Shown piece after piece: positions 1 through 9,174 of a stretch of DNA of 36,227 bases. This DNA comes from SAR324 cluster bacterium lautmerah10 (GTDB taxonomy: Bacteria; SAR324; NAC60-12), in NCBI GenBank assembly GCA_001469005.2, contig LNZD02000006.1, positions 1 through 36,227 of the forward strand, read 5' to 3'. Position numbers and translations under genes: made by a program. The notes under the pieces are model-generated. The model was given only the letters and a program-made list of their open reading frames with translations. It did no database searches and had not been told where the DNA came from. Position 1 is the first letter of the stretch. Each line of letters opens with the position of its first letter.

Positions 1-1341
1 CCCTTGAACTGGCTGGTGATACAACAGGAACATCGGATCCTGACTCACCCTTCGGAGGAAGTGGAGGTGCTCCATAAACTTTTTTCAACACAGTTGCTGA
101 GAGATGCTTTCCGAGATCAGATCATCGAGCAATTAATTGAAGAAACCAGGAAAAGTGGGACAGTTGCTGATTTTCCAAAATTACCTCCCGGGTTCCCTTA
201 TGGTCCTAAGTTTGTTCTTTGGAATCTTCTCAGCGTTCTACCTTCTCCCGAAGCCTTCTCCTATCCCACCTGGTTGCCTAAACCATGGCAGCATCAATTG
301 CCGCGGCTCAACGAAGCATTGACGAGGCTTTACCGGGATTCATTTCAAAAGCTTGTTGAGAATTCGAGTCATGATCATCTGGAATATGCATTGGAATTGT
401 TCATTCGTTTTCCAGACAGCGAAGTGATGGAGTTGATGCTCGAGCATTTCAATCGGTTGATCAATGAGCACTACCTGCTCTTTTTTGATTTCATTGAAAA
501 ACATCCTGACCGCCGGTTCATAGATAAATTATTCAAGCATTACCGTGAAGGAGAAACAGCTTTGGCCCAACTGCTTTCTCTGCTTTGCACCATTCATGAT
601 CATCCTATCGAGCATGAGGATGCATTGACGGAGACGGAAATGATTTCCGGAAATCATCCGCAGGTCAGAGTTTTTTGTGTCCAATGCCGAACTTCTTATC
701 ACTATCATCTGGACGTCCTTTATTTTGATGAAGAAAAGATCGAGCAACGGTCTCCTTTTGAGGATGAAGACCTTTGGACTCCGCAACAACTCGAATGTAA
801 AAACTGTGGAAAAGGACTGGAATTCAAAACCGACCTGACTTATCGCTCCTCTCTTTATTCAGAAATGTTGACCAAGCAACTTCTGCGTCTCAGCGAAGAT
901 GAACAAAAACGTTTGGAACGGGTCAAACCCCTGAAATTTCCCAAATTCCTGCAGGTGAAAATGTATCCCGGAAGGTTTCTAGAAAAAATGGGGATGGAAA
1001 TGGAGCATGGTCAGCTTTCTGAGGCTGAAAAAGGACTGCTGTTTTTGGAAATGGGGAAATTCAGACTTCAGCTGGATGAAATGAAAACAGCCAAGGAAGT
1101 ACTCAATCAGGGGCTCGAATTGTCCGGAAGTCCTGTTGAGATTCGTTTTTTTCTGGGATTGATTGCTTACCGGGAAAAGAACCTGGCGGAAGCGCGCACG
1201 CATTTCAATAGCTTCGTTCGGTCAAGCCGGTCAGAAGATTTTGAAATGGAGGATGAAAACCTCCACCAAGTGGCCTCCCATTATCTCGAACTGATGGAAC
1301 GTAAGGAATTTAAACGTTCAAGTTTCAAACTCCTGAATTAG
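1..1341 (+). CDS. Zinc-ribbon plus TPR-like protein, 5' end outside window
   Basis: Function not recognised. The frame is open to the left edge, so the TTG at position 4 need not be the start and the gene is probably partial. Counting from that TTG (445 residues), the middle holds two CxxC pairs, C225/C228 and C265/C268, spaced as in a small zinc ribbon, with an acidic stretch between them. The C-terminal 100 residues or so have helical TPR-like periodicity (a GKFRLQLDEM...A..VL..GLEL repeat followed by an AYREKNLAEARTHF repeat). The N-terminal half is helix-rich and charged. No signal peptide or membrane segment is visible, so a cytoplasmic protein is likely. It is convergent with the aminotransferase downstream. 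The coding frame is sure; the role is unknown. Confidence 0.75.
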   Translation, partial: PLNWLVIQQEHRILTHPSEEVEVLHKLFSTQLLRDAFRDQIIEQLIEETRKSGTVADFPKLPPGFPYGPKFVLWNLLSVLPSPEAFSYPTWLPKPWQHQLPRLNEALTRLYRDSFQKLVENSSHDHLEYALELFIRFPDSEVMELMLEHFNRLINEHYLLFFDFIEKHPDRRFIDKLFKHYREGETALAQLLSLLCTIHDHPIEHEDALTETEMISGNHPQVRVFCVQCRTSYHYHLDVLYFDEEKIEQRSPFEDEDLWTPQQLECKNCGKGLEFKTDLTYRSSLYSEMLTKQLLRLSEDEQKRLERVKPLKFPKFLQVKMYPGRFLEKMGMEMEHGQLSEAEKGLLFLEMGKFRLQLDEMKTAKEVLNQGLELSGSPVEIRFFLGLIAYREKNLAEARTHFNSFVRSSRSEDFEMEDENLHQVASHYLELMERKEFKRSSFKLLN

Positions 1342-1394
1342 TTTGGCAATGGATTAACTTTCTCGGCCTCCCCCTTTATTCTTGGTCCCGAGCT

Positions 1395-2678
1395 TCAACT
1401 TTTCTTTTTAATCTGTTGCTGGATGCAGGCAAGTTTAACGCAATTAACGAAGACCTTCATAGCTTGATCCACCTCTTCCAGGACTGGGAAGGTTGGAGCG
1501 AGGCGAATGTTTGCATCATTTGGATCGTTTTGATACGGGAACGTCGCACCCGCAGGAGTTAGCTTCACACCCGCCTCGCCTGCCAACCGAATGATTTCTT
1601 TTGCGGTTCCGGGAGGAGCATCATAAGAAACGAAATAACCACCTCTTGGGCTGCTCCAACTTCCCATACCTCTTCCCTGAAGTCCTTCGTTAAGGTGTTT
1701 CTCAACGGTCTTAAATTTAGGTGACAGGATTTCAGCATGTTCTTTCATCAACGCTTTGACTCCATCCAGGTCTTGAAGAAATAACATGTGTCTTCGCTGA
1801 TTTAATTTATTTGGACCAATGGTCATCACCGAAAGACGTTTTCGGAAGTGGTTTAGGTTGTTCAGCGACCCGCCGATGAATGAAATTCCTCCTCCTGCAA
1901 AAGTAATTTTGGAGGTTGAAGCGACTTGGATAATGGAATCTTCGCAACCTGCTGCCCTGGCGTGTTCCATGATGGGTTCCAGCACCGGAGGTGAGCTTTC
2001 AAGATCATGTACACCGTAAGCATTGTCCCACATGACCCTGAAATTGGCACCAGCCTTAAGTCCCAATCTCGCGATCCGTTTTACGGCCTCAGAGGAGTAG
2101 ATATGTCCGGTCGGATTTGAATATTTAGGAACACACCAGATTCCCTTGATTTTCGAATCTTGTTCGACCAATGCTTCAATTTTTTCGAGGTCTGGGCCAT
2201 CTTCAAGAAATGGGACATTGATCATTTCAATTCCGAGTTCTTCACAGATGGTGAAGTGTCGGTCATATCCCGGCACGAGGCAGATGAATTTGACCTGGCC
2301 TTCTTTGACCCAAGCGGTTTCTGCTCCCTGTACCCCGTGGTAATATGCATGAAGGAGGTAAAGGTACATCAGGGTCAGGCTGGTATGATCTCCGACCATC
2401 ACTTCATCGGCAGTAAGTCCCAGCATGTCTGCTCCAAGTTGCCTGGCCTCGGGAATCCCATTCGCACCTCCATAATTGCGCAGGTCGGTTCCGTCCTCGT
2501 GAATCATCTTTCCTGCCAGAAGGCCCTCCATGCCCTCGGACAAAGAAAGCTGTTCTGCAGAGGGTTTCCCCCGGGTCAGATCCAGTTTCAATGATGAATC
2601 AAGAAATTGCTGGTGGGTGGAGAGGAGGTTTTTTTCTTCGTTTTGAAGTTGTTCCAAGTTCATTTGTTCGAGCTGCAT
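1395..2678 (-). CDS. PLP-dependent aminotransferase, AspT-like (class I fold)
   Basis: The 427-residue product has a complete fold-type I aminotransferase layout. It shows an LTRGKPS start motif, a YGGANGIPEAR glycine-rich segment, the SNPTGH motif, and STSKITFAGGG with the PLP lysine at K257. The length and the LTRGKP/NYGG signatures fit the family of the Corynebacterium AspT aspartate aminotransferase (PF12897 as I recall it) better than classical AspC. The likely reaction is transamination between aspartate or another amino acid and 2-oxoglutarate. The ATG start at 2678 is preceded by CGGAG about six bases upstream, a good ribosome site. It is minus strand, with a 124-bp gap to the hydrolase gene upstream. 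Substrate specificity cannot be read from the sequence. Confidence 0.9.
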   Translation of the reverse strand: MQLEQMNLEQLQNEEKNLLSTHQQFLDSSLKLDLTRGKPSAEQLSLSEGMEGLLAGKMIHEDGTDLRNYGGANGIPEARQLGADMLGLTADEVMVGDHTSLTLMYLYLLHAYYHGVQGAETAWVKEGQVKFICLVPGYDRHFTICEELGIEMINVPFLEDGPDLEKIEALVEQDSKIKGIWCVPKYSNPTGHIYSSEAVKRIARLGLKAGANFRVMWDNAYGVHDLESSPPVLEPIMEHARAAGCEDSIIQVASTSKITFAGGGISFIGGSLNNLNHFRKRLSVMTIGPNKLNQRRHMLFLQDLDGVKALMKEHAEILSPKFKTVEKHLNEGLQGRGMGSWSSPRGGYFVSYDAPPGTAKEIIRLAGEAGVKLTPAGATFPYQNDPNDANIRLAPTFPVLEEVDQAMKVFVNCVKLACIQQQIKKKS

Positions 2679-2736
2679 CTTTTCTCCGTGGGGAACCTTT
2701 TGATGGGAAATGAGTGAATCACCATTTTATGCATCA

Positions 2737-2769
2737 CTCTGAAAAAGAGGAAGCTTTGATTTTTCAGAG
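2737..2769 (-). terminator. 10-bp inverted repeat after the hydrolase gene
   Basis: CTCTGAAAAA at 2737-2746 pairs with TTTTTCAGAG at 2760-2769 around a 13-base loop. It lies 33 bp past the hydrolase stop codon and upstream of the aminotransferase. The T-run is inside the stem rather than after it, so this is not a textbook intrinsic terminator. It could also be a protein-binding dyad for the aminotransferase promoter. Confidence 0.4.
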
Positions 2770-2802
2770 CTGGATAGGATTGTATTGGACCTGGTTTATC
2801 CG

Positions 2803-3663
2803 TCAGGAAGGATTCATGGTTTGGGTGATGAGTTGAGTTATTTCACCGCCCTTTCCAAGAAAGTCATCCAGAAGATCAAAATGATGTTTTTTCTGGATTA
2901 TGGTGAACTCTGCATCAATACCCTGCTTACGAAGGTGTTTCGAATAGTCTGAAGATTGTCGCTGGAATTCCTCGGACTCATCGCCACCGACCAGAACCTT
3001 TACTTTGGAATCGCCCGGGCATTCCAGGAAAAGGGGGCTGTTCCGCATGACCTGTTCCAGATTGAACTGGAGTTTGGGTTGGAGCCAGGAAAAGGGAAAG
3101 GGTCTAAGGTCAAAAAGTCCACTGATGGGAAATGCTGCTCGAATCAGATTTGAGGGCAGCCCGTAATCATGCTCCCAATTGGTTGCCAACAGCATTCCTG
3201 TCAGGTGCCCTCCTGCAGAATGTCCTGCCACTCCGATCTGTTCAGGATTGAAACCAAGCTCATCCGCATTCCGGAAAAGCCATGCAAGGGCGGCACGGCA
3301 TTGTCTTACGATTTCATCCAGAGTTACCTCAGGGCATAACCCGTAATTGATGTGTGCAACGGAAAGTCCCTGGAAATGCAATGCTTCCGTAATAAAAGCA
3401 AAATCCCGGCTCGAAAAAGCATGCCAGTATCCTCCATGAATGAAACAGACTAAAGGGGCCTGAGCCTCGGATGAGGGATAGTAATCCAGAACTTCGTTGA
3501 GGGTTGGCCCATACTGGATTCCATCCTGATGATTCAATGTTTTACTGACCCTTTCACTTTCGGAAAGGTATTTTGTCAGGTATTGATCTGTTTGTTCCAC
3601 CCGCAGCCTGGGATTGTATTCCCTGTCGATCTCATCCTGGTTTGAAAAATTCCTGTAAAGCAT
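2803..3663 (-). CDS. Alpha/beta hydrolase, arylformamidase (kynurenine formamidase)-like
   Basis: The 286-residue protein has the oxyanion motif HGGYW at 76-80, the nucleophile elbow GHSAGG with Ser149, an acid in GGDESEEF (Asp229) and a catalytic histidine in KKHHFD (His260/261). The HGGYW motif and the N-terminal EYNPR segment are typical of bacterial and animal formamidases that hydrolyse N-formylkynurenine, but related enzymes act as carboxylesterases. No other kynurenine pathway gene is nearby, so the substrate is uncertain. It follows tsaB by 36 bp on the same strand and may be co-transcribed with tsaE-tsaB. No clear Shine-Dalgarno precedes the ATG. No signal peptide is seen, so a cytoplasmic location is inferred. 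Confidence 0.85.
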   Translation of the reverse strand: MLYRNFSNQDEIDREYNPRLRVEQTDQYLTKYLSESERVSKTLNHQDGIQYGPTLNEVLDYYPSSEAQAPLVCFIHGGYWHAFSSRDFAFITEALHFQGLSVAHINYGLCPEVTLDEIVRQCRAALAWLFRNADELGFNPEQIGVAGHSAGGHLTGMLLATNWEHDYGLPSNLIRAAFPISGLFDLRPFPFSWLQPKLQFNLEQVMRNSPLFLECPGDSKVKVLVGGDESEEFQRQSSDYSKHLRKQGIDAEFTIIQKKHHFDLLDDFLGKGGEITQLITQTMNPS

Positions 3664-3699
3664 GTTGTTAGAACTTCAGAATTTTTATTGATTTAGAAA

Positions 3700-4356
3700 T
3701 CAAACGTCACGTTTTATATACAAAGGTTGTGCAGAAGGGGTACATTCCAAAATCTGATGGCGTATTCCTTCCATGGCTGCAAGGTCCAGTAGAACGGCAT
3801 CGACTTCGGGCCGATCGAGTTTCATGCAATTTATTCCCTCAAACGATGAAGCCCAACGGTCATTGGTTCGCTGAATGCGGTGTAATAGAATTGGCTTTGA
3901 GGTCAGATCCTTTTTGAGTTCTTCAAGATGTTTCAAAGTAATTGGGGACAACTGTTTCAGGATCTCTTGCTGATACTGAAATTCTGCAACAAAAAGCTCT
4001 TCCCGGGTACAATTGAGCAGGACCAGAAAAGGTTCCTTTTCAGAACAGACCTGGGATGCAAGAAGCCTCAAGGAATTGACCTGAATGACAGGTTTCTGGA
4101 AAACCTGTGCCAGGGTGTTGATGAGTGACATCCCGATCCTGACCCCGGTGTAGGATCCTGGGCCCTGGTTGATGACAAAGTTGTCGATGGCATTGGGTTT
4201 AATCCCTGCATGAACCATCAACTCATCAAGTTTTTGAAAAAGAATGGAGGCATTGCGTCTGCGGTCTGCTGAATGGTAACGAGCCAGAGTGGTATTATTT
4301 TCGATCAACGCCATCGAAAGCTGTTCAAAGGCGGTGTCTACTGCGAGACGGATCAT
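3700..4356 (-). CDS. tsaB: tRNA t6A synthesis protein TsaB
   Basis: TsaB (YeaZ) is the non-catalytic ASKHA-fold partner of TsaD, needed to transfer threonylcarbamoyl to A37 of ANN-decoding tRNAs. The 218-residue product begins with the phosphate-1-like strand RLAVDTAFEQLSMAL and has the family signature NQGPGSYTGVRIG at 63-75, followed by the PVIQVNSLRLLA segment. The length is normal for the family. Its ATG overlaps the tsaE stop by four bases (ATGA), indicating translational coupling. tsaD and tsaC are not in the window. Confidence 0.95.
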   Translation of the reverse strand: MIRLAVDTAFEQLSMALIENNTTLARYHSADRRRNASILFQKLDELMVHAGIKPNAIDNFVINQGPGSYTGVRIGMSLINTLAQVFQKPVIQVNSLRLLASQVCSEKEPFLVLLNCTREELFVAEFQYQQEILKQLSPITLKHLEELKKDLTSKPILLHRIQRTNDRWASSFEGINCMKLDRPEVDAVLLDLAAMEGIRHQILECTPSAQPLYIKRDV

Positions 4357-4886
4357 GGGGTTTCAACCACGGTGCAGTTTGAAGAAATTCCGGAAAAGAT
4401 TCCCTCTTCAAAAAGAGGACGGTAAAACGGGTGATTGGAAATCATCATGATTGATCTACAGTCGGTTTCGATGATGTTGAATTTTAACTTCAGTACGGGA
4501 TCATGATTGAGTAAATTTTCCAGAAAAGTAGGCCATTCGACTAGAGTGATACCCTCATCACAGATCAGATCCTCACGGTCAAAATCGTCCAATTCCTCTG
4601 AACGTTCGATGCGGAAAAGATCAACATGGCTGACATTCAATTTTCCCGGATAAAGATGGGCGAAGGTGTAAGTCGGGGAGTTCACGATTTCAGGATTGAT
4701 TTCCAAAGCCGAACAGATGCTCTTGGCCAGGGTGGTTTTTCCTGCACCCATTTCACCTTCCAGAAGGAGGATGCTTCCGGGCCGGAGCAGACTTCCCAGT
4801 TTTTTGCCAAATCGGTCTGTGGCCTCAAGACCCTCGATTTTGAGCTTCAAATGAAAGTTTTCCAAAGGGAGATCCAAGAGTGTCAA
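4353..4886 (-). CDS. tsaE: tRNA t6A synthesis ATPase TsaE
   Basis: TsaE (YjeE) is the P-loop ATPase that drives the TsaBD complex in t6A formation. Walker A is EGEMGAGKT at residues 43-51, followed by the family motifs SPTYTF, HVDLFRIE and LVEWPTFLE. At 177 residues it is somewhat longer than the usual 150 or so; the extra residues form a C-terminal tail. The start used is TTG at 4886. An in-frame stop lies four codons upstream and no ATG occurs before Walker A, so a non-ATG start is forced, although another TTG slightly downstream is possible. It is first in the tsaE-tsaB unit and divergent from the gene at 5004. Confidence 0.95.
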   Translation of the reverse strand: MTLLDLPLENFHLKLKIEGLEATDRFGKKLGSLLRPGSILLLEGEMGAGKTTLAKSICSALEINPEIVNSPTYTFAHLYPGKLNVSHVDLFRIERSEELDDFDREDLICDEGITLVEWPTFLENLLNHDPVLKLKFNIIETDCRSIMMISNHPFYRPLFEEGIFSGISSNCTVVETP

Positions 4887-5003
4887 AGCCGCTGATCAAT
4901 TGCAGAGATTTAAGTTATTTTTCATCTTTAGGCGCTAGTGAACAGTCAGCAAGTGAGTCTGAAAACTGGGACCTAAGGCAGTTGAACTGGACTGTCGAAA
5001 CCG

Positions 5004-5531
5004 GTGACCGAGTATGCTCGACTTCTGTTGAATAAGCTCAAGCCCAAATCAGGCTTGCTGGAAATCCAATCCGGTGTGTTGGTCTACAGTGACGAAATGC
5101 TCTGGACTAGAGCTAGAAGGAACGAGGGTTTGGATGCAAACCTGGAAAGTAAAATTTTTGAAACCAGGCCCTGGCTGAATGGAAGGATGGTCAATGTAAT
5201 GCAACTCGTCGACAGGGTTGGGTTGTCCGTTGGATTGTTAAAAATTCCCCTGGAAAAGCTTCAGGCACGGGACCAATTAAAAGCATGGCTGGTGATGATG
5301 ATGGCCGCCAAAGTCAAGGTCTGGCTGGTGGATACTCTTATGAAACAGATCCATGGTGATAATCTTAAATTGCTCATGGAATGGCTTTCTGGATTTTCAG
5401 GAGCCTGGGTTACCTTTAAAGATGAAACTCAAACTGAAGAAAAACTCATACCCATGATGACTTCGTCTGTCCATCTTCACCGTAATGGAAGTTTAACTGG
5501 ACCATCCACTCCATCCTTAACCGGGGTTTAA
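5004..5531 (+). CDS. Unknown protein upstream of dnaG
   Basis: This 175-residue ORF starts at GTG (5004), with an in-frame stop seven codons upstream. The N-terminal stretch around SGLLEIQSGVLVYSDEMLW is loosely reminiscent of DUF4388/PATAN-type domains, where a glycine-rich strand is followed by a short hairpin, but the likeness is weak. The middle is helical and rich in Met, Leu and Lys, and the tail is low complexity (Ser/Thr/Pro). No catalytic motif, signal peptide or clear ribosome site is visible. It ends 46 bp before dnaG on the same strand and may be the first gene of the dnaG-rpoD unit. Confidence 0.6.
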   Translation: MTEYARLLLNKLKPKSGLLEIQSGVLVYSDEMLWTRARRNEGLDANLESKIFETRPWLNGRMVNVMQLVDRVGLSVGLLKIPLEKLQARDQLKAWLVMMMAAKVKVWLVDTLMKQIHGDNLKLLMEWLSGFSGAWVTFKDETQTEEKLIPMMTSSVHLHRNGSLTGPSTPSLTGV

Positions 5532-5577
5532 AACAGATTCAATAAATAAGATTCTGCAGTGAACTCATTATTTTAGT

Positions 5578-7242
5578 ATGGCATTCAGCAAAGATTTTAT
5601 CCGTCGGGTTTCGGAGGCAACTGATATTCTTGGCCTGATCAGTACCCGTGGGATCAATCTGAAAAAGGCCGGAGCGTCCTTCAAGGGGCTTTGTCCTTTT
5701 CATTCCGAGAAGACCCCGTCCTTTAACGTTAATCCCCAAAGAGGCTTTTTCCATTGTTTCGGCTGTGGTGCGAGTGGAGATTCGATCAAATTTCTGATCA
5801 TGCACGACCGGCTTTCATTTGCGGAAGCCGTCGAGGAACTGGCAAAAATGAACGGCCTCCAAATTGAGCATGATGCCTCTTCCCCCATGCAAGCGGATAA
5901 AGGTGAGGATTTAGGACTGAAATGCCTTTTGGATGCAGAACTATTTTATCACCAGCAGTTGATGGAAGGGAGGAACCGTTCAGTCCTGGATTATCTCAAT
6001 GAACGGATGATTCCTGAAGATCAATGGTCCCACTTCAAACTGGGGTATGCCCCGGATGGGTGGACGAAAACTGAAGAATATCTCAAGGGAAAAGGACATC
6101 TTCCCCCCCTTTTAACACGAACCGGACTGAGCAAGACCAACGAAGAAAACGGAAGGCGTTATGACAGATTCCGGAACCGTTTGCTCTTTCCGGTGCATGA
6201 TGTCCCTTATTACCGCAAAAGTCTTGTGCTCTACGGACTTTATCAAGGTATGGAGGAAATTCGAAAAAGCCGGGAAATCATCTGTGTTGAAGGTTATCTG
6301 GATGTGATACGTCTTCATGAATACGGTTTCAAAAATGCTGTTGCTCCTTGTGGAACTGCACTGACCGAACAGCATCTTCAGTTGGTTAAACGCTATGCAG
6401 AGCGGGTCATCCTGCTTTTTGATGGAGATGATGCAGGGAGGGAAGCAGCCCGGACCCACGGACGTCTTTTTCTGCCTCATCAGTTGGAGGCTTCGGTGGT
6501 CATGCTTCCCGACGGATCAGACCCTGACAGTTTTTTGCTGGATCATGGGGCTGATGCCTTCCGGGAATTGCTACTGAAGCAGATGCCGGTGCTCGATTAC
6601 CTGCTTCAACAGACCCTTTCAAAATATCCTGATTCCCTGCAGGGTAAACTCAAAGCCCTGGATGAATTGCTTCCGATATTTGCTGAAATCAAAGATCAGA
6701 CGCTGAAACAGATGACCCTGAATGCGGTTGCGGAAAAAATGGGACTGCCTACATCCCAACTTTTGGAAAAATCAAGGAAGTTTTTGAAAAACCCTGATCA
6801 AACTGCTATACAGTCCTCACCATCAGTGTTTCATGAGGAATCCAGGGATGAACTCTGGATTTTGCAGACACTTCTTAAAAATCAGGATGAGGCCTCTCAG
6901 GTTCGCAGCCATCTGCAGCCTGAGGAATTGCAGTCGCCACGTTTAAAAAAACTTTACGAGGCTCTGCTGGAAATGGAAGAACAGGGTTTGGGATTTTCCA
7001 TCTCAACTCTGGAAGAAAAAAATCCTGAATTGTATCAGGCAGCCATGAGCCTGAGCGTGGAGGAATTACCCCAGCATGATGTATTGCTTTCCATCAAGCG
7101 CATCAAACAGAGAAACCTTAAGTCTGAATTTCAGGAATTGGGGTCTCAAGGTTCCATGGAAGAGCGTCTCAGAGCGCGTCTTGAACACCGTAAAAAACAA
7201 AAAGAACTGGTGGATCTTTTAGGAAATCCTTCCTTAACATGA
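5578..7242 (+). CDS. dnaG: DNA primase DnaG, with an internal deletion in the catalytic core
   Basis: DnaG makes RNA primers at the replication fork. The 554-residue product has the N-terminal zinc domain (C39, H42, C60, C63), the RNA-polymerase-like core and a TOPRIM domain with ICVEGYLDV (Glu238) and [11 protein letters not shown] (Asp282, Asp284). A helical C-terminal region, normally the DnaB-binding part, follows. The oddity is at residues 209-213: RLLFPVHDV runs straight into [15 protein letters not shown]. Compared from memory with E. coli DnaG (FPIRD at 206-210, K241 in FHKGRQLYG), about 26 residues corresponding to E. coli 212-237 are missing, including the GFGGR and PKYLNSPET motifs. 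The reading frame is kept. The gene lies 13 bp before rpoD, as in the classical macromolecular-synthesis operon. Confidence 0.93.
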   Translation: MAFSKDFIRRVSEATDILGLISTRGINLKKAGASFKGLCPFHSEKTPSFNVNPQRGFFHCFGCGASGDSIKFLIMHDRLSFAEAVEELAKMNGLQIEHDASSPMQADKGEDLGLKCLLDAELFYHQQLMEGRNRSVLDYLNERMIPEDQWSHFKLGYAPDGWTKTEEYLKGKGHLPPLLTRTGLSKTNEENGRRYDRFRNRLLFPVHDVPYYRKSLVLYGLYQGMEEIRKSREIICVEGYLDVIRLHEYGFKNAVAPCGTALTEQHLQLVKRYAERVILLFDGDDAGREAARTHGRLFLPHQLEASVVMLPDGSDPDSFLLDHGADAFRELLLKQMPVLDYLLQQTLSKYPDSLQGKLKALDELLPIFAEIKDQTLKQMTLNAVAEKMGLPTSQLLEKSRKFLKNPDQTAIQSSPSVFHEESRDELWILQTLLKNQDEASQVRSHLQPEELQSPRLKKLYEALLEMEEQGLGFSISTLEEKNPELYQAAMSLSVEELPQHDVLLSIKRIKQRNLKSEFQELGSQGSMEERLRARLEHRKKQKELVDLLGNPSLT

Positions 7243-7255
7243 CCCGAGCTTTCCC

Positions 7256-9064
7256 ATGACTGCAACCAATCCAGCGAAAATCCAATTGGACACCAAGGAA
7301 GAAATCCTTAAACCCGATACAAAATTGATCAAAGATCTGATCGCTGAAGGTCGGGAAAAAGGATTCATTACCCTTGATGATATTAACAATCACCTTGGAG
7401 ATGATCCTGTAAGTTCAGAACAGATGGAGCAGATTTTCAGTGTCTTTTCGGAGATGGAAATTGACGTGGTGGATTCTGATAAAAAGGAGAATCTCAATAA
7501 TCGTGAATTTAATCCGGAATTTGAATTTGACCTGGAAGGGGAACTGGATCTTGATCCTGGTATAGACAACTCGACTGATGATCCGGTCCGGATGTACCTC
7601 AGGGAAATGGGAAGTATAGAGTTGTTGACCCGTGAGGGGGAAGTGGATGTCGCAAAAAAGATTGAAGACGGGCAACTGGAGTTGATTGAAATTTTTTCAA
7701 ACTCTGATCTCATCATTCAATACCTGATCGATCTGAACAAAAGGCTTAAGACTTACAAGATCAGAGCAAGGCAAGTGGTCTCCGGTTTGGACGATGATGA
7801 CAATGTTATTGAGGATGAGGAGGTTGCCACCAGGAAATTGATCGACGTTTTGGAACTACTAAAGAAGCATTTTGAAAAGGTAAAACGAATTGAAAACAGA
7901 TTGGGAAGTTCAAGAAACAAGAAAAAAGACTTGGATGAAATAGAAACTCAGAGAAAGGCATGTAGAGAAATCATTTGCGGCATCAATTTCAATTCACGTC
8001 AGCTTGAGTTGATGTGCATGGAAATGTTCAATCATAAGAGCAAGATCGACCTGACATATCGTCAAATGGAAAGGCAAGCCTGCAATTTTAATCTCACGGT
8101 TGATGAGTTGAAAAAACTTTTTAATGAGCTTAAAGAAACTCCGAACCACGCAAAGCAGGGTAAAATCATCAATCAGATCGAGGAAGAGACCGGTTGCCCT
8201 TTCCCCATCGCAAACCGTACTTTTGAAAAAATTCAGACCTGGCAGAAACGCATTCAGGATATGACTGAAAAAACAAACCTCAGTTGGAAAGATTTTGAAG
8301 CTGAGGTGAAACGCCTGAAAATTGCGGAAAGACGGGTCAAGTTTGCCAAAAGTCATTTGGTGGAGGCCAACCTCCGCCTTGTCATTAGCATCGCCAAAAA
8401 ATACACCAATCGAGGTCTACAGTTTCTTGATCTGATCCAGGAAGGAAACATAGGTTTAATGAAAGCAGTAGATAAATTTGAATACCGAAGGGGTTATAAG
8501 TTCTCAACCTATGCCACTTGGTGGATCCGCCAGTCCATTACCCGCTCGATTGCAGATCAGGCACGGACGATCAGGATTCCCGTGCATATGATTGAAACCA
8601 TCAATAAACTTTCCAGAACTTCCAGGAATCTGGTTCAGGAGTTGGGACGGGAACCTACCGCGGATGAACTTTCACATCACATCGGGATGCCTTTGCACAA
8701 GGTGCGGAAGGTCCTTAAAATTGCCAAAGAACCGATTTCTCTGGACACTCCGATCGGAGATGATGAAGATTCACTATTGAAGGATTTCATCGCCGACGAA
8801 AATGTGGATGATCCAAGTCAGGCCACGGTTTCTTCCAATATGGGAGAAAAAACCCGTGAAGCACTAAAAAGCCTGACTGCTCGAGAAGAAAAGGTTCTTC
8901 GCATGCGTTTTGGGCTGGATGAAGTCAAAGACCATACACTCGAAGAGGTGGGGCAGGATTTCGATGTGACACGTGAACGGATCAGGCAGATTGAAGCAAA
9001 AGCCCTTCGAAAATTAAGGCATCCTTCCAGGTCGAAACTGCTAAAATCATTTTACGAAGGCTGA
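7256..9064 (+). CDS. rpoD: Primary RNA polymerase sigma factor RpoD (sigma-70)
   Basis: This 602-residue housekeeping sigma factor directs RNA polymerase to -10/-35 promoters. Region 1.1 is at the N terminus. Region 1.2 begins near residue 108 ([12 protein letters not shown]). A long non-conserved charged insert follows. Regions 2.1-2.4 lie around 365-445 ([30 protein letters not shown]), region 3 next, and region 4 is near the end ([15 protein letters not shown] and the [17 protein letters not shown] helix-turn-helix). The acidic stretches and the large insert between 1.2 and 2 mark a primary sigma factor rather than an alternative one. It is complete and in the usual order behind dnaG. No good Shine-Dalgarno precedes the ATG, so translation may be coupled to dnaG. 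Confidence 0.98.
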   Translation: MTATNPAKIQLDTKEEILKPDTKLIKDLIAEGREKGFITLDDINNHLGDDPVSSEQMEQIFSVFSEMEIDVVDSDKKENLNNREFNPEFEFDLEGELDLDPGIDNSTDDPVRMYLREMGSIELLTREGEVDVAKKIEDGQLELIEIFSNSDLIIQYLIDLNKRLKTYKIRARQVVSGLDDDDNVIEDEEVATRKLIDVLELLKKHFEKVKRIENRLGSSRNKKKDLDEIETQRKACREIICGINFNSRQLELMCMEMFNHKSKIDLTYRQMERQACNFNLTVDELKKLFNELKETPNHAKQGKIINQIEEETGCPFPIANRTFEKIQTWQKRIQDMTEKTNLSWKDFEAEVKRLKIAERRVKFAKSHLVEANLRLVISIAKKYTNRGLQFLDLIQEGNIGLMKAVDKFEYRRGYKFSTYATWWIRQSITRSIADQARTIRIPVHMIETINKLSRTSRNLVQELGREPTADELSHHIGMPLHKVRKVLKIAKEPISLDTPIGDDEDSLLKDFIADENVDDPSQATVSSNMGEKTREALKSLTAREEKVLRMRFGLDEVKDHTLEEVGQDFDVTRERIRQIEAKALRKLRHPSRSKLLKSFYEG

Positions 9065-9113
9065 TATTACAGTCTTTTTCTCCCTACCGGTTCTGGGGCT
9101 CCTGAGGGCATGG

Positions 9114-9130
9114 AATTTGATTTGCAAATT
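9114..9130. promoter_or_regulatory. Small dyad between rpoD and the TPR gene
   Basis: AATTTG at 9114-9119 and CAAATT at 9125-9130 form a 6-bp inverted repeat with a five-base centre, 44 bp ahead of the next ATG. It is AT-rich with no T-run after it, so an operator is more likely than a terminator. It could be chance. Confidence 0.2.
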
Positions 9131-9174
9131 AGTGTTCTTCTGAGGACTCTCCTATATTTTATCCTGCATCAGCG

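Noticed and set aside
2160-2594. 144-codon plus-strand ORF inside the aminotransferase gene
   Set aside because: It lies fully antisense to a strongly conserved gene and has no domain of its own.
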